From: JACKCR01 sp041390305
GTDB lineage: Bacteria; Eisenbacteria; RBG-16-71-46; CAIMUX01
Reading direction: 5' to 3'
Length of the DNA stretch: 64,000 nt
Assembly (NCBI GenBank): GCA_041390305.1
Contig: JAWKQE010000002.1
Span: 1 to 64,000 of the forward strand
Shown here: positions 10,261-18,871 of the stretch, one piece after another
Numbering within the stretch: position 1 is the first letter of the stretch
Layout: every line of letters begins with the position of its first letter
Notes under the pieces: generated by a model
The model's database searches: none
What the model was told of the DNA's origin: nothing
Seen by the model: the letters and a program-made list of their open reading frames with translations, nothing else
Program-made: the position numbers and the translations under genes

Positions 10261-11115
10261 TCACGGGGTGAGGAAGGCGCGGAGCAGATTGCGTGCGACT
10301 TCGAGCCGGTACTCGCGGGTGGAGCGAAGGTCGTCGATCGGGGCGACATCGTCTTCCAGCCGTTCACAAGCCGACTCGACGAGCTTTCGCGTCAGTTTCC
10401 TTCCCCGAACCACCTCCTCCGCCGCGTGGAGCCGGCGGACCGTCGGGGCCATGCTCCCGAGGGCGAAGCGCAGTTCGCGCACGCGACCATCCTGGTGAAG
10501 ACGAAGCCGGCCGGCGGCCACGACCTTGGAGATGGCCTGGGCGGAGCGGGTCCCGACCTTCCGGAACATCTGCCGGGTCGGGCGCGGTTCCCGGCGCAGC
10601 GTGATCCCAGTGATGACCTCGGACGGCGCGAGGACGGTCGACTTGACTCCGGTGAAGAACTCGAGGATCGGGACGGTCCGTCTTCCTTCGGCCGAGGCGA
10701 TCTCGATCTCGGCCTCGTACACCGCGAGCGGCGGAAACGTGTCCCCGGCGGGGGAGGCGTTCGCGAGGTTCCCGCCCAACGTCGCGCGGTTCTGGATCTG
10801 CACCGCACCCACTGTTGCCGAGGCCATGGCGAGAAGGGGATAGGACTCGAGAACGAGCGGGTGCTGCTGGATCTTCGTCATGGTGGCGAGCGCTCCGATC
10901 GAGAGCCCGCCACTTCGTGCACGGATCTGACTCCAGGAGCGGACGCCGCTGAGGTCGACGACTGTCCGTCCGTTCAGGAGTCCCATGTTCCAGGCCACCA
11001 TGATGTCGGTGCCGCCCGCGAGCGCGATCGCGTCCGGATGACGTGCACAGGCCGCGAGGGCCTGGTCCACGGCCTCGGGACGCAGGAGCCGCATGGTGCG
11101 TGGGTTCCCTCTCAT
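10261..11115 (-). CDS. FAD-binding subunit of a molybdenum hydroxylase (YgfM/CoxM type)
   Basis: The 284-residue protein has the FAD-binding motif AGGTDIMVAW (about residue 33) and NRATLGGNLANASPAGD (about 112), which bind the flavin in xanthine dehydrogenase medium subunits, followed by a CO-dehydrogenase-flavoprotein C-terminal domain. The start at 11115 overlaps the [2Fe-2S] gene stop by ATGA. A second start at 11094 (MRLLRPEAV) aligns better with the family and has an AGAGGGA site, so the first seven residues are uncertain. It passes electrons from the FeS subunit to FAD in a three-subunit hydroxylase with the two genes upstream. Confidence 0.92.
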   Translation of the reverse strand: MRGNPRTMRLLRPEAVDQALAACARHPDAIALAGGTDIMVAWNMGLLNGRTVVDLSGVRSWSQIRARSGGLSIGALATMTKIQQHPLVLESYPLLAMASATVGAVQIQNRATLGGNLANASPAGDTFPPLAVYEAEIEIASAEGRRTVPILEFFTGVKSTVLAPSEVITGITLRREPRPTRQMFRKVGTRSAQAISKVVAAGRLRLHQDGRVRELRFALGSMAPTVRRLHAAEEVVRGRKLTRKLVESACERLEDDVAPIDDLRSTREYRLEVARNLLRAFLTP

Positions 11116-11666
11116 CGCTTTTCACCCGCGGTGCGGCTGGACTTCCTGCCTCCGTTCGCGCCCCGCTTCCGGCCTCCGTTCGCGCTCTGCTCCTTCCACC
11201 GTCCTGTCGTGTCGCCGTCTTCCACCGTGCGCACGACCGCGTTCACGATGTGCTGGTAGCCTGTACAACGGCAGAGGTTCCCGGCCAGGAACCGGCGGAT
11301 CTCCTCCGGGTTAGTGCCGCCACCCTGCCGGACCCACGCCGTGGCGCAGAGGACCATGCCGGGCGTACAGATGCCGCACTGCGCCGCGCCTTCGCGGAGG
11401 AACGCCGCCTGTACGCGATCGAGCTCTCCGTTGGGTCCGATCCCCTCGATCGTCTCGACCTGCTGTCCGGCGACCTGTGCAACCGGGATGAGGCAGCTGT
11501 TCACCGGCCGTCCGCCGAGAAGGACGGTGCAGGCGCCGCACTCGCCCTCGCCGCATCCTTCCTTCGTGCCCGTGAGGCGGAATTCCTCGCGGAGGACGTC
11601 GAGGAGGCGCTTGAAAGCCGGACCCCGGTACGTCCGCCGGCGACCGTTGACCGTGAACTCGATCAT
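11112..11666 (-). CDS. [2Fe-2S] subunit of a molybdenum hydroxylase
   Basis: The 184-residue protein carries the two clusters of the CoxS/XdhC-type small subunit: KEGCGEGECGACTV (about residues 34-47) in the plant-ferredoxin fold and CGICTPGMV...LCRCTGYQ (about 95-135) in the four-helix domain. The start at 11666 overlaps the stop of the large subunit by ATGA and has GGAGG 7 bases upstream; longer in-frame starts only mirror the large-subunit gene. The last 30 residues are Lys/Arg/Gly/Asn rich with a repeated NGGRK motif, longer than usual for this subunit. It forms a complex with the molybdopterin and FAD subunits. Confidence 0.93.
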   Translation of the reverse strand: MIEFTVNGRRRTYRGPAFKRLLDVLREEFRLTGTKEGCGEGECGACTVLLGGRPVNSCLIPVAQVAGQQVETIEGIGPNGELDRVQAAFLREGAAQCGICTPGMVLCATAWVRQGGGTNPEEIRRFLAGNLCRCTGYQHIVNAVVRTVEDGDTTGRWKEQSANGGRKRGANGGRKSSRTAGEKR

Positions 11667-13993
11667 GTCGTTCCTCCCACCCGCATTCCGCGCGCGAGTG
11701 TTTCGGGAAGGATCGGGAGTTCGGAAACGAGAACACCCGTCGCCTGCAGAATCGCCGCGGCCACCGCCGGCGCAGGTACGTCCATCGGAACCTCGCCCAC
11801 CCCCTTGGCACCGAACGGACCCCGCGCGTAGGGACGATCGACCAACGAGACCGCCATCTCGGGTGCGTCGCACGCGGTGGGAAGGATGTAGTTCGTGAAC
11901 TCCGCATTCTTCATCTCGCCGTCCGCGTACACCGCGTTCTCCATCAACGCATAGCCCAGGGCCTGGAGGGAGCCACCCATGACCTGGCCCTCGACGAAGA
12001 GCGGATGGAGCGCGTGCCCGACGTCGTTCGCCGACGTCAGCCGACGAACGCGGATCTCATACGTCAGCTTGTCGACTTCCAGCTCGACGGCGGTCGCGGC
12101 GTAGCCGTAGGTCGCGTAGGCATGGCCCCGGTAGTGTTCCTCGTCCCACTCCACCCCTTCAGGTGGCGAGTAACGCGCGGTGAAGCGACGCGACGTCTCG
12201 CCGGGGGAGAGGAGCTTGCGGGCGAGCGATCGCAGCCCGGCGCGTGTTTGGGGTAGGGCCCCACTTCGCGACTCTCCGCGTAGCGCCTCTTCTCGCCGTG
12301 ACTCTCCGCTCACCGCATCTCCGTCCTGCGCATCTCCGCCTTGCGACTCTCCGTCTCCGGCCGCGAGGAGCGCTGTTCGAAGCTCGCGGCAGGCGTTGCG
12401 GACGAGTCCGCCGACGATCATGCAGGTGCGGCTCGCCACCGTGGGGCCGCTGTCGGGGACCTTCGCGGTGTCCGGCGTCTCGATCTCGATCTGTTCGTAG
12501 GAAAGGCCGAGCGTTTCGGCCGCGATCTGCGCGAAGAGCGTCGTCGTGCCCTGGCCCATCTCCGTCGATGCAGCCTCGACCCGGATCCGTCCCTCGTTCG
12601 TGATCCGCACCGAGACTTCGCTCGCGAGATAGACCTCTCCACTCCCCGTGAACCCGGAGCCGTGATGCACGACCGCGAGCCCAATGCCGCGCCAGGTCGG
12701 GTTCGTGCGCTTCCGATTCCATCGTTCGCATTCGTTCCGGCGCTTCTCGAACCGGCTCTCTTCCACACAGCGTTCGAGCACGGCCTCCGCGCCGGCGCTC
12801 TCGTCGAGCCGTTGTCCGGTGGAGAGGACCGAGCCTTCGTGAACGATGTTGCGCCGACGGAGGGTGAGTGAATCGATCCCGACCGCGGCCGCGATCCGTT
12901 CCCAGTGGAGCTCGGCGGCAAAGAGAGTCTGCGGCGCTCCGAATCCACGGAACGCGCCGTTCGGAGGCGTGTGAGTCGCCACGGCACGTGCGGTACAGGT
13001 CACGTTCGGGCAGGAGTACGGTCCCGTCGCGTGGAGGACGCCACGCGAGAGGACGACGGGAGAGAGGGTGATGTACGCGCCGCCGTCCATGACGACATCG
13101 ATCTCCTGCGCCACCAGTAGTCCCTCCCGGGTCACTCCGGTACGGTGGCGGATCACGGCCGGGTGGCGCTTCGTCGTCGCGAGCATGTCTTCGTGACGGT
13201 CGTAGACCATCTTGACGGGACGTCGGGCCTTCCACGCGAGAAGCGCGGCATGGGCGGCGAGGATGTTCGGATACTCTTCCTTCCCTCCGAAGCCGCCTCC
13301 CGTCATGGCCTGAATCACGCGCACCTTCTCCCCGGGAAGGCCGAGGATCGGGGCCAGCGCCTTGTGGACGTAGTACGGACACTGGAGTGACCCGAGGACG
13401 GTGATCCCGCCGTCTTCGGCCCAGGCCGCGACTCCATTCGTCTCGATGTAGGCCTGCTCCTGATGGGGAACGGTGTACTCACCCTCGACGACGAAGTCCG
13501 CTTCGGCCAGCGCGGCCGCGGTGTCTCCCTTCTCGATCCGGATCGTCTTGAAGACGTTGTCCTCTCCGTAGAGCCGGATCTCGGCCCGGAGTGCGTCCTG
13601 GGTGCTGAGAAGGGCGGGAAGCTCTTCGTACTCGACGTCGATGTGACGGAGCGCTTCATAGGCCGTCGCTCGATCCGGATGCGCGACGAGGAGGATCGGT
13701 TCCTGCCGGTGACGGACGATCCCATCCGCAAGGACAGGCTGGTCCGCTTCGATGAGCCGGACCCGGTTCGTCCCTGGAATGTCGTCCTTCGTCACGACGA
13801 CGCACTCGCTCCACGGGAACGCGGGATCGAAGCGAACTGAAAGAATCCGCCCGTGCGAGACGGTGGACCGAAGCGTGGCACCGTGGAGTTCGGCCGGGAA
13901 GCGGTGATCGTCGACGTACCGGGCAGTCCCGCGGAGCTTGTCCGGTCCCTCTTTCCGTGGCGCGTTGCTTCCTACGATCCGCGTGATCGACAT
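11663..13993 (-). CDS. Molybdopterin-binding large subunit of a xanthine dehydrogenase-family hydroxylase
   Basis: The 776-residue protein has the Ald_Xan_dh domains in normal order: PRKEGPDKLRGTARYVDD (N-terminus), MTGGGFGGKEEYP (about residue 240), GAFRGFGAPQ (about 350), EMGQGTTTLFAQIAAET (about 500) and GAKGVGEVP near the C-terminus with the catalytic Glu. A Ser/Glu/Gly-rich insert of about 40 residues (about 570-610) interrupts the last domain. It is the first gene of the minus-strand operon; the 136-bp gap to xdhC must hold divergent promoters. Upstream of the ATG no clear Shine-Dalgarno is seen. The substrate is likely a purine or related N-heterocycle, but the sequence does not tell which. 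Confidence 0.92.
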   Translation of the reverse strand: MSITRIVGSNAPRKEGPDKLRGTARYVDDHRFPAELHGATLRSTVSHGRILSVRFDPAFPWSECVVVTKDDIPGTNRVRLIEADQPVLADGIVRHRQEPILLVAHPDRATAYEALRHIDVEYEELPALLSTQDALRAEIRLYGEDNVFKTIRIEKGDTAAALAEADFVVEGEYTVPHQEQAYIETNGVAAWAEDGGITVLGSLQCPYYVHKALAPILGLPGEKVRVIQAMTGGGFGGKEEYPNILAAHAALLAWKARRPVKMVYDRHEDMLATTKRHPAVIRHRTGVTREGLLVAQEIDVVMDGGAYITLSPVVLSRGVLHATGPYSCPNVTCTARAVATHTPPNGAFRGFGAPQTLFAAELHWERIAAAVGIDSLTLRRRNIVHEGSVLSTGQRLDESAGAEAVLERCVEESRFEKRRNECERWNRKRTNPTWRGIGLAVVHHGSGFTGSGEVYLASEVSVRITNEGRIRVEAASTEMGQGTTTLFAQIAAETLGLSYEQIEIETPDTAKVPDSGPTVASRTCMIVGGLVRNACRELRTALLAAGDGESQGGDAQDGDAVSGESRREEALRGESRSGALPQTRAGLRSLARKLLSPGETSRRFTARYSPPEGVEWDEEHYRGHAYATYGYAATAVELEVDKLTYEIRVRRLTSANDVGHALHPLFVEGQVMGGSLQALGYALMENAVYADGEMKNAEFTNYILPTACDAPEMAVSLVDRPYARGPFGAKGVGEVPMDVPAPAVAAAILQATGVLVSELPILPETLARGMRVGGTT

Positions 13994-14129
13994 GAGGCGA
14001 TTCTAGATCCGCGGATGCAGTGGATCAACGAGCGGCTGAGGGCGGGGTGGGGTGGAGGCTGGGCCGCACGCGTTCGCCAGGAGTCGCGCCGGTCTTGAAC
14101 GCCCAGGTTCGACCTGTCACCCTGACCCC

Positions 14130-15230
14130 ATGAATCCGCTTCGTATCTACGCACTCCTCGAGGAGCGTCTCACCCACGGCGCCGCCGCCACCGCGACCGT
14201 GATTCTGACGAAAGGGTCCACGCCCCGGGAGGTCGGAGCCAAGATGGTCGTCCAGGGGGAGCACTGCTGGGGGACGATCGGCGGCGGCTGCGGCGAGAGC
14301 GAAGTGGTCGAAGTCGCGCGCGGGATGCTCGCCGCGGGAACGACGACGCGCCAGATCGTGCGGATCGATCTCACGGAGCGGGCGGTGGAGACATCGGACC
14401 GGATCTGCGGTGGGATCATGGACGTGCTTATCGAGACTTGGGCCTTGGGCGGAGTCGACGCCCGACTTCCGATCGACTCGACGCTTTCGGAAGAGGCAAT
14501 GGGAGTCACGAGCGGAGTCGACGCAGCCCAACAGACGAAGCCCAAAGAGCGGATCCGCGTAGTACCGCTGGGAGACGGTCCCGCGGAGATCTGGACTTCC
14601 GACTCTCTCGACGACTGTCCCTACCCCGAGATCTGCGGGGAGGTTTTTGCGGAGGGACGTTCCCGCGTTGCTTCGGTCATGGCCGAAGGGGCGAGCGGGG
14701 ATCGCTTCTTCGAGCTCCTTCGCACGGCCCGCACTCTCGTGATCTGTGGGGCCGGTCACATCGCACAGCCACTCGCGTCCATGGCACGTCTGCTCGACAT
14801 GCGCGTCGTGGTCATCGACGACCGTCCCGAGTATGCGAGCGCCGAGCGGTTCCGCGACGCAGACGCCGTCATCGCGCGGCCGTTCGACGAAGCGATCCGG
14901 GCACTCGACGTGACCGACGATACGTTGGCCGTTCTCGTCACGCGCGGCCATCGTCACGACGAGCTCTGCCTGCGGGAGCTTCTCGAGACCGACGTCCGTT
15001 ACATCGGTATGCTCGGAAGCCGCAGGCGCACGCGTGCGATCTTCGATTCTCTCCGCGCCGACGGGTACGAGCCCGAGCAGCTGCGGCGCGTATGGGCTCC
15101 GGTCGGGCTCGACATCGGCGCGCAGTCCCCCGCCGAGATCGCGCTTTCGATCCTGTCGGAGATCGTGGCCATCGAGCGGAGCCGGACCACGACGCACGAG
15201 CATCTCCGCCGGAACCCGGTCGACCCATGA
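14130..15230 (+). CDS. XdhC-family molybdenum hydroxylase maturation factor
   Basis: The 366-residue protein has the N-terminal XdhC/CoxI domain (GSTPREVGAKMVV, about residue 28; GTIGGGCGESEVV, about 51) and a C-terminal Rossmann domain (LVICGAGHIAQPLASMA, about 205; MLGSRRRTRAIFDSL, about 290; GLDIGAQSPAEIA, about 330). XdhC proteins bind molybdenum cofactor and insert or sulfurate it in xanthine dehydrogenase-type enzymes; in selenium-dependent relatives a related step adds labile selenium. The start at 14130 matches the family, with no Shine-Dalgarno. The central linker (about 110-190) is longer than usual. It is transcribed away from the hydroxylase operon and coupled to the mocA-like gene by ATGA. 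Confidence 0.9.
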   Translation: MNPLRIYALLEERLTHGAAATATVILTKGSTPREVGAKMVVQGEHCWGTIGGGCGESEVVEVARGMLAAGTTTRQIVRIDLTERAVETSDRICGGIMDVLIETWALGGVDARLPIDSTLSEEAMGVTSGVDAAQQTKPKERIRVVPLGDGPAEIWTSDSLDDCPYPEICGEVFAEGRSRVASVMAEGASGDRFFELLRTARTLVICGAGHIAQPLASMARLLDMRVVVIDDRPEYASAERFRDADAVIARPFDEAIRALDVTDDTLAVLVTRGHRHDELCLRELLETDVRYIGMLGSRRRTRAIFDSLRADGYEPEQLRRVWAPVGLDIGAQSPAEIALSILSEIVAIERSRTTTHEHLRRNPVDP

Positions 15231-15877
15231 GCGGGCGCGACCCAGCCCAAGGAACGCGGCGCTGGGCAGCCATCGTGCTCGCCGCCGGCAGCTCGACCCG
15301 GATGGGGCGACCCAAGACCCGGCTCGAGTGGAAGGGAAGCGAACTTCTCACCTACCAGGCCACTTCTCTCCGGGCGGCCGGCGCGACACAAGTGATCGTG
15401 GTCGTTTCGGTCCCCGACCCGCCCTACGTTCCCGATCCCGCGATCGCCGCTCCGAACTCCCACCCCGAGCGTGGGAAGTCCGAGTCGCTCCGGATCGGCG
15501 TCGCCGCACTGGAGGCGTGGGAGGCGAACGACGCGGGTGAGGACCTCGCCCGCCTCGAGGCGGTGCTCATCTGCGCCGTCGATCAGCCGCGGGAGCCGTC
15601 GCTTCTCCATGAGTTGGTCGCCGCGCACTTCGAGAACGGCCACGACATCACCATCCCGATGCACACGAGCGGACGAGCCGGCCACCCGATCGTCGTCTCT
15701 CACGCGCTCCGGGAGGAACTCCGGACGGCGTCGGAGGAGACGCAGGGGCTGCGCGGCATCGTTCGGCGCGATCCGTCTCGGGTGTCGCATTGGCTGACCG
15801 ATGATGAGAGCGTGCTCCTCGACTTCAACACGCCGGAGGAGTATGAGAGGGCGAGGGGGAGAGGACCAGCGACCTGA
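15227..15877 (+). CDS. MocA/MobA-like molybdenum cofactor nucleotidyltransferase
   Basis: The 216-residue protein has the NTP-transferase signature VLAAGSSTRMGRPK (about residue 20) and CAVDQPREPS (about 115), matching MocA/MobA-like enzymes that attach CMP or GMP to molybdopterin. Its start overlaps the xdhC stop by ATGA, so both maturation proteins are made together. Xanthine dehydrogenase-type hydroxylases usually use the CMP form, so cytidylyltransferase activity is the better guess. No oddities are seen. Confidence 0.9.
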   Translation: MSGRDPAQGTRRWAAIVLAAGSSTRMGRPKTRLEWKGSELLTYQATSLRAAGATQVIVVVSVPDPPYVPDPAIAAPNSHPERGKSESLRIGVAALEAWEANDAGEDLARLEAVLICAVDQPREPSLLHELVAAHFENGHDITIPMHTSGRAGHPIVVSHALREELRTASEETQGLRGIVRRDPSRVSHWLTDDESVLLDFNTPEEYERARGRGPAT

Positions 15878-15958
15878 TCGACGTCGCCGCAAGTCCGCCG
15901 GCCGGTCCGAGGTTGCCGGAGCCAAACACCGACGAGGGTCTCGGGCGATCCGGTTCGC

Positions 15959-16156
15959 CTATCCGAAGAAGCAGCCGTACGGATCCACGTCGACTTCTGC
16001 GACCGCGGCGCCAAGGTCGCTCGTCTCCGGGAGCGGATCGTAGCGATGCCACTTTAGGTCCTGCCGCTCGTTGCGATGAGCCGGAGATGTCCGTCGTCGG
16101 CAGAGGCCGCCGACGATCTCGTCGACGTAGCGGAGTTCGATTTCGCTCAGCGGCAT
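15959..16156 (-). CDS. Short DUF3024-like protein, probably internally deleted
   Basis: The 65-residue frame joins two recognisable pieces of DUF3024: the N-terminal MPLSEIELRYVDEIVGGLCR helix and the C-terminal DLKWHRYDPLPETSDL...DPYGCFFG block. The family is usually about 105-115 residues, with a beta-rich middle between those blocks; here the middle of roughly 45 residues is missing without a frame change. The frame has a start codon but only a distant Shine-Dalgarno (GAGGAAG). The function of DUF3024 is unknown. It is either a decayed remnant or a natural short form. Confidence 0.55.
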   Translation of the reverse strand: MPLSEIELRYVDEIVGGLCRRRTSPAHRNERQDLKWHRYDPLPETSDLGAAVAEVDVDPYGCFFG

Positions 16157-16346
16157 GGTTCCCGGTTACTTCCTCTCCTGTCGTGTGTTCTTCGGCACGA
16201 GGGGGGTCGTCCGAACGACGCGCGTCGCGCGAGCGAGGGTGCACCCGAACACGATAGTCTCTTCCCGTGAGTGCTTCGAGCGGGATGGAGCGCATCGCAG
16301 GGTAGTGCCGCCAGCACCCCGGTCCCGCGTTTCCGCTCATCCGGCA

Positions 16347-16388
16347 TCAAGTCGGCAGTCGACTTGACCGATATACCATCTATTGGTA
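16347..16388 (+). promoter_or_regulatory. Candidate parDE operator: two inverted repeats over a promoter
   Basis: A perfect 8-bp inverted repeat (TCAAGTCG, 5-nt spacer, CGACTTGA; 16347-16367) overlaps a TTGACC -35-like element (16364-16369). A second repeat (TACCA, 5-nt spacer, TGGTA; 16374-16388) covers the -10 area. Type II antitoxins of the ribbon-helix-helix class bind such palindromes and repress their own operon; binding here is inferred. Confidence 0.55.
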
Positions 16389-16410
16389 CCTTTCGGTGTG
16401 GGAGGGCTGC

Positions 16411-16671
16411 ATGGCCAAGAACACCAGCATCTATCTCGGTGATCACTTCGAGGGCTTCATCAGCGATCAGATCCGTACCGGTCGCTACGGCAACGCGAGC
16501 GAGGTGGTTCGTGCGTCGCTCCGGCTGCTGGAGGAGCATGAGCAGAGAGTGGAGGCGCTACGGCAGGCGCTGATCGACGGTGAGGCCAGCGGGGACGCGG
16601 GCTTCCTCGATTTCGATGAGATCAGGAACGAAGCGCGGCGCCGCGCAGGACTCGATCCCGGGAATGACTAG
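16411..16671 (+). CDS. parD: ParD-family ribbon-helix-helix antitoxin
   Basis: The 86-residue protein has the ParD/CopG pattern: MAKNTSIYLGDHFEGFI strand, then RYGNASEVVRASLRLLEEHE helices, followed by a flexible acidic C-terminus that normally wraps the toxin. The start at 16411 has GGAGGG at -6 to -11. The C-terminal eight bases overlap the parE start, typical of coupled toxin-antitoxin genes. It should neutralise the ParE toxin and repress the operon through the palindromes just upstream. Confidence 0.93.
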   Translation: MAKNTSIYLGDHFEGFISDQIRTGRYGNASEVVRASLRLLEEHEQRVEALRQALIDGEASGDAGFLDFDEIRNEARRRAGLDPGND

Positions 16672-16957
16672 GCAGCTGGTAAAGGACCGGCAAGCCGAGG
16701 AGGACCTCATCGGAGTCTGGACCTACACCTTCGAGACGTGGGGTGAGGCCCGGGCGGACTCCTACTTCGCCACACTCGAGGCCGGAATCCAGCGGGTCTT
16801 GGAAAGTCCGATGTTGGGCCGAGACAGAGGGGAGTTGCGCCTGGGATACAGGTCCGTTCGTGTGGAGCACCACGTTGTGTTCTATACCTTCACGGACACC
16901 GAGGTCCGCGTCCGTCGGGTGCTCCACGAGGCCATGGATCCGGACCGACACGTGTAG
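16664..16957 (+). CDS. parE: ParE/RelE-superfamily toxin
   Basis: The 97-residue protein fits the ParE toxin: an N-terminal helix hairpin (AEEDLIGVWTYTFETWGEAR), the LGRDRGELRLGYRSVRVEHH strand region, and a final VVFYTFTDTEVRVRRVLHEAMD strand with HEAMD near the end, as in ParE proteins that poison DNA gyrase. The start at 16664 overlaps parD by 8 bases; the longer frame upstream only mirrors parD. Full length and unbroken, so the pair is probably functional as an addiction module. Confidence 0.93.
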   Translation: MTRQLVKDRQAEEDLIGVWTYTFETWGEARADSYFATLEAGIQRVLESPMLGRDRGELRLGYRSVRVEHHVVFYTFTDTEVRVRRVLHEAMDPDRHV

Positions 16958-17154
16958 CGCCTCCCGCGGAGGAAATCAGCCGATCACTCTCACGTTGAGA
17001 GTGATCCGCCGCGTAACAGCTCCGCCTGCCTTGATAGGATCCCTGCCCTCGGTCGGAGGCTCCCCGAACGGCTCCACGTCGCGCATCCCACTCCGACGAG
17101 CCCCGCTGACCCGCGCCAGGAACCGCTTCTGCACGCCTCCTACCGCCATTTTCC

Positions 17155-17695
17155 CGCGTACGGATGGCGTCTGCAGACGTGCAGAGCGCTCCCTTCGACG
17201 TACGGGAGCCGTCTGCACGGGTGCAGGGCGCATCCATGGGCCTACGGACGCACTCTGCACATCTGCACGGCGCGTCCGCACGCTGTGAACCGTCCGCACG
17301 CCTGCAGCGCATCCTCACGCGCACGGGCCGTCCTGCACGGCTGCACGACGCTCCCGTACGCATGTAGCCCAGGCTGTCTGCACGTCTGCAGTACGCGTCT
17401 TCCCACGTACGGGAGCGTTCTGCGTCTGCACCGCTCCCTTCCCGCGTACGGATGCGTCCTGCACGCGTGCACTACGCTCCTCCGGCCTCGAGGAAGCGTG
17501 CTTCACGTGCGGAAACGCTCCGCACGTACGGGCGGTGCGTGCACCCGACGAACGGCTCCCGTACGCCTCGAGATGCTCGCTGCACGTGTGCAGAGCGCAT
17601 CCGTACGCGTGGCGGAGCGTTCTGCACGCGTGCATAGACCATCCTTACACGGGAAAACCGCGTACAACCGCGTGCAGAGGGCGTCCCGAGGTCGG
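17155..17695. repeat. Degenerate tandem array of ~42-bp units with TGCA palindromes
   Basis: About ten to twelve units of about 38-45 bp share the pattern YCTGCACGNNTGCAG-AGCGCNTCC-N-CGTACGGGNGCG. Clear cores lie near 17170, 17212, 17254, 17293, 17332, 17376, 17420, 17458, 17579 and 17620. Each unit carries a TGCA(C/G)..TGCA inverted repeat and a CGTACG-like palindrome. The period is close to a multiple of three, so several frames stay open on both strands and would read as 14-residue repeats, but none has a convincing start site, so it is treated as noncoding. The rest of the 16958-17968 gap shows no gene; 17700-17968 is the leader of the next gene. Confidence 0.75.
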
Positions 17696-17968
17696 TTGCG
17701 AGCACTTTGACGGCGCTCTGGAAGCGTTCGGCGACTTCCGGACGACCTCCCGAGAAAGCGCAACCCACTCCAGTACCAACGCATAGACAGAAAAGAACGT
17801 CGAGACGACTTTCCACCGAACCTTGGAGGTCGGGATTCGTCCTTTTCTGCGAGCCCGGATCGCCCGGGGTCGCCATCCCGAACGACAAGCTAACGACTCG
17901 GAGGAGGACAGCGGTGGACACCACCTAGTTCGGAGGTTCCCTGAAACCCAGAAGCAAGGAGGCATACG

Positions 17969-18871
17969 ATGCGTACGCCGTCTCTCGATACTGCAGCCGA
18001 CAAGATCCTCAAGTACTTCAGTCATTTCCATCTGGTGCTCCTCGGTGCGGCGAAGGTCGCGCAGAAGAGCCCGGAGATCCCCGAGAAGTTCGGGGCGGCC
18101 CACGATGCGTTCCAAGGCCTCATCACCGCGCGTGACGAAGCCGAGCTCGCACTGATCGCGGCGTCCGCCCACCAGAGTCGCGCCCACGCCAAGGTGCAGC
18201 GCGGTCTCAAGGACTTCGCCTACGCCATCCTCGGTTCCGTCGAGGAAGACCGCTCGTCCCCTCGGTTCAAGAGCTACTTCCCCGACGGCTACGCCTACAT
18301 CTCCCGATCGAACATGGAAGACCTGATCGCATCCGGTGAACAGAAGCTCACGAAGCTGGCCCAGGTGCCGGACGACGAGTTGACGGAGGCCGGGCAGAAG
18401 CTCTCCCAGGTGATCGAAGAGGTGAAGGCGGTCCAGGCTCAGTACGAGGAGGCCCGGAAGACCTACGCCGCCGCGGTGGAGGCCGTGGAGAACGGGAAGG
18501 GCCCGTGGCGCGAAGCCTATCGCGCCAGCTACTACGCCCTCGCGATCTACCACGCCGACGACCCGCGACTGGCCGAGGACTACTTCCGTCAGGCCCCTTC
18601 GAACCGGAGCCAGGCCGTGGGTGAGCCGGACGATCTCCCGATGGACGAGGAAGAGACCGGAACGGAGTTGGCGGCCGTGACGAACGGATCGGATGGTTCG
18701 GTGGTGTCGGCAGCGACGAACGGCTCGAACGGTGCGAACGGTTCGGCCGGCGCCAACGGCGCGAGCGGTGCAAGCGGTTCGGTCGGCGCCAACGGATCGA
18801 ACGGAGCGAACGGTTCGGCCCCGAGTCTCAGCGCCGAGACTCAGGTGAACGATACGCAGATCGTTCCGTAG
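17969..18871 (+). CDS. Uncharacterised helical protein with Asn/Gly/Ser-rich tail
   Basis: The function is not recognised. The 300-residue protein has no signal peptide or membrane segment. Residues about 1-210 look all-helical with long amphipathic stretches and a YFPDGYAYISR block; residues about 100-180 could form a coiled coil. A Glu/Asp-rich hinge (about 220-232) leads to a low-complexity tail (about 240-290) made of NGS/NGA/SGA triplets. The tail is encoded by a GC-rich microrepeat (about 18690-18830). The start has AAGGAGG 8 bases upstream. It stands alone, followed by a hairpin terminator near 19124. It may be a cytoplasmic scaffold or a protein exported by a non-Sec route; neither can be shown. 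Confidence 0.7.
   Translation: MRTPSLDTAADKILKYFSHFHLVLLGAAKVAQKSPEIPEKFGAAHDAFQGLITARDEAELALIAASAHQSRAHAKVQRGLKDFAYAILGSVEEDRSSPRFKSYFPDGYAYISRSNMEDLIASGEQKLTKLAQVPDDELTEAGQKLSQVIEEVKAVQAQYEEARKTYAAAVEAVENGKGPWREAYRASYYALAIYHADDPRLAEDYFRQAPSNRSQAVGEPDDLPMDEEETGTELAAVTNGSDGSVVSAATNGSNGANGSAGANGASGASGSVGANGSNGANGSAPSLSAETQVNDTQIVP

Noticed and set aside
17155..17695. CRISPR array
   Set aside because: Units vary in length and sequence, contain internal palindromes, and there are no unique spacers or cas genes.
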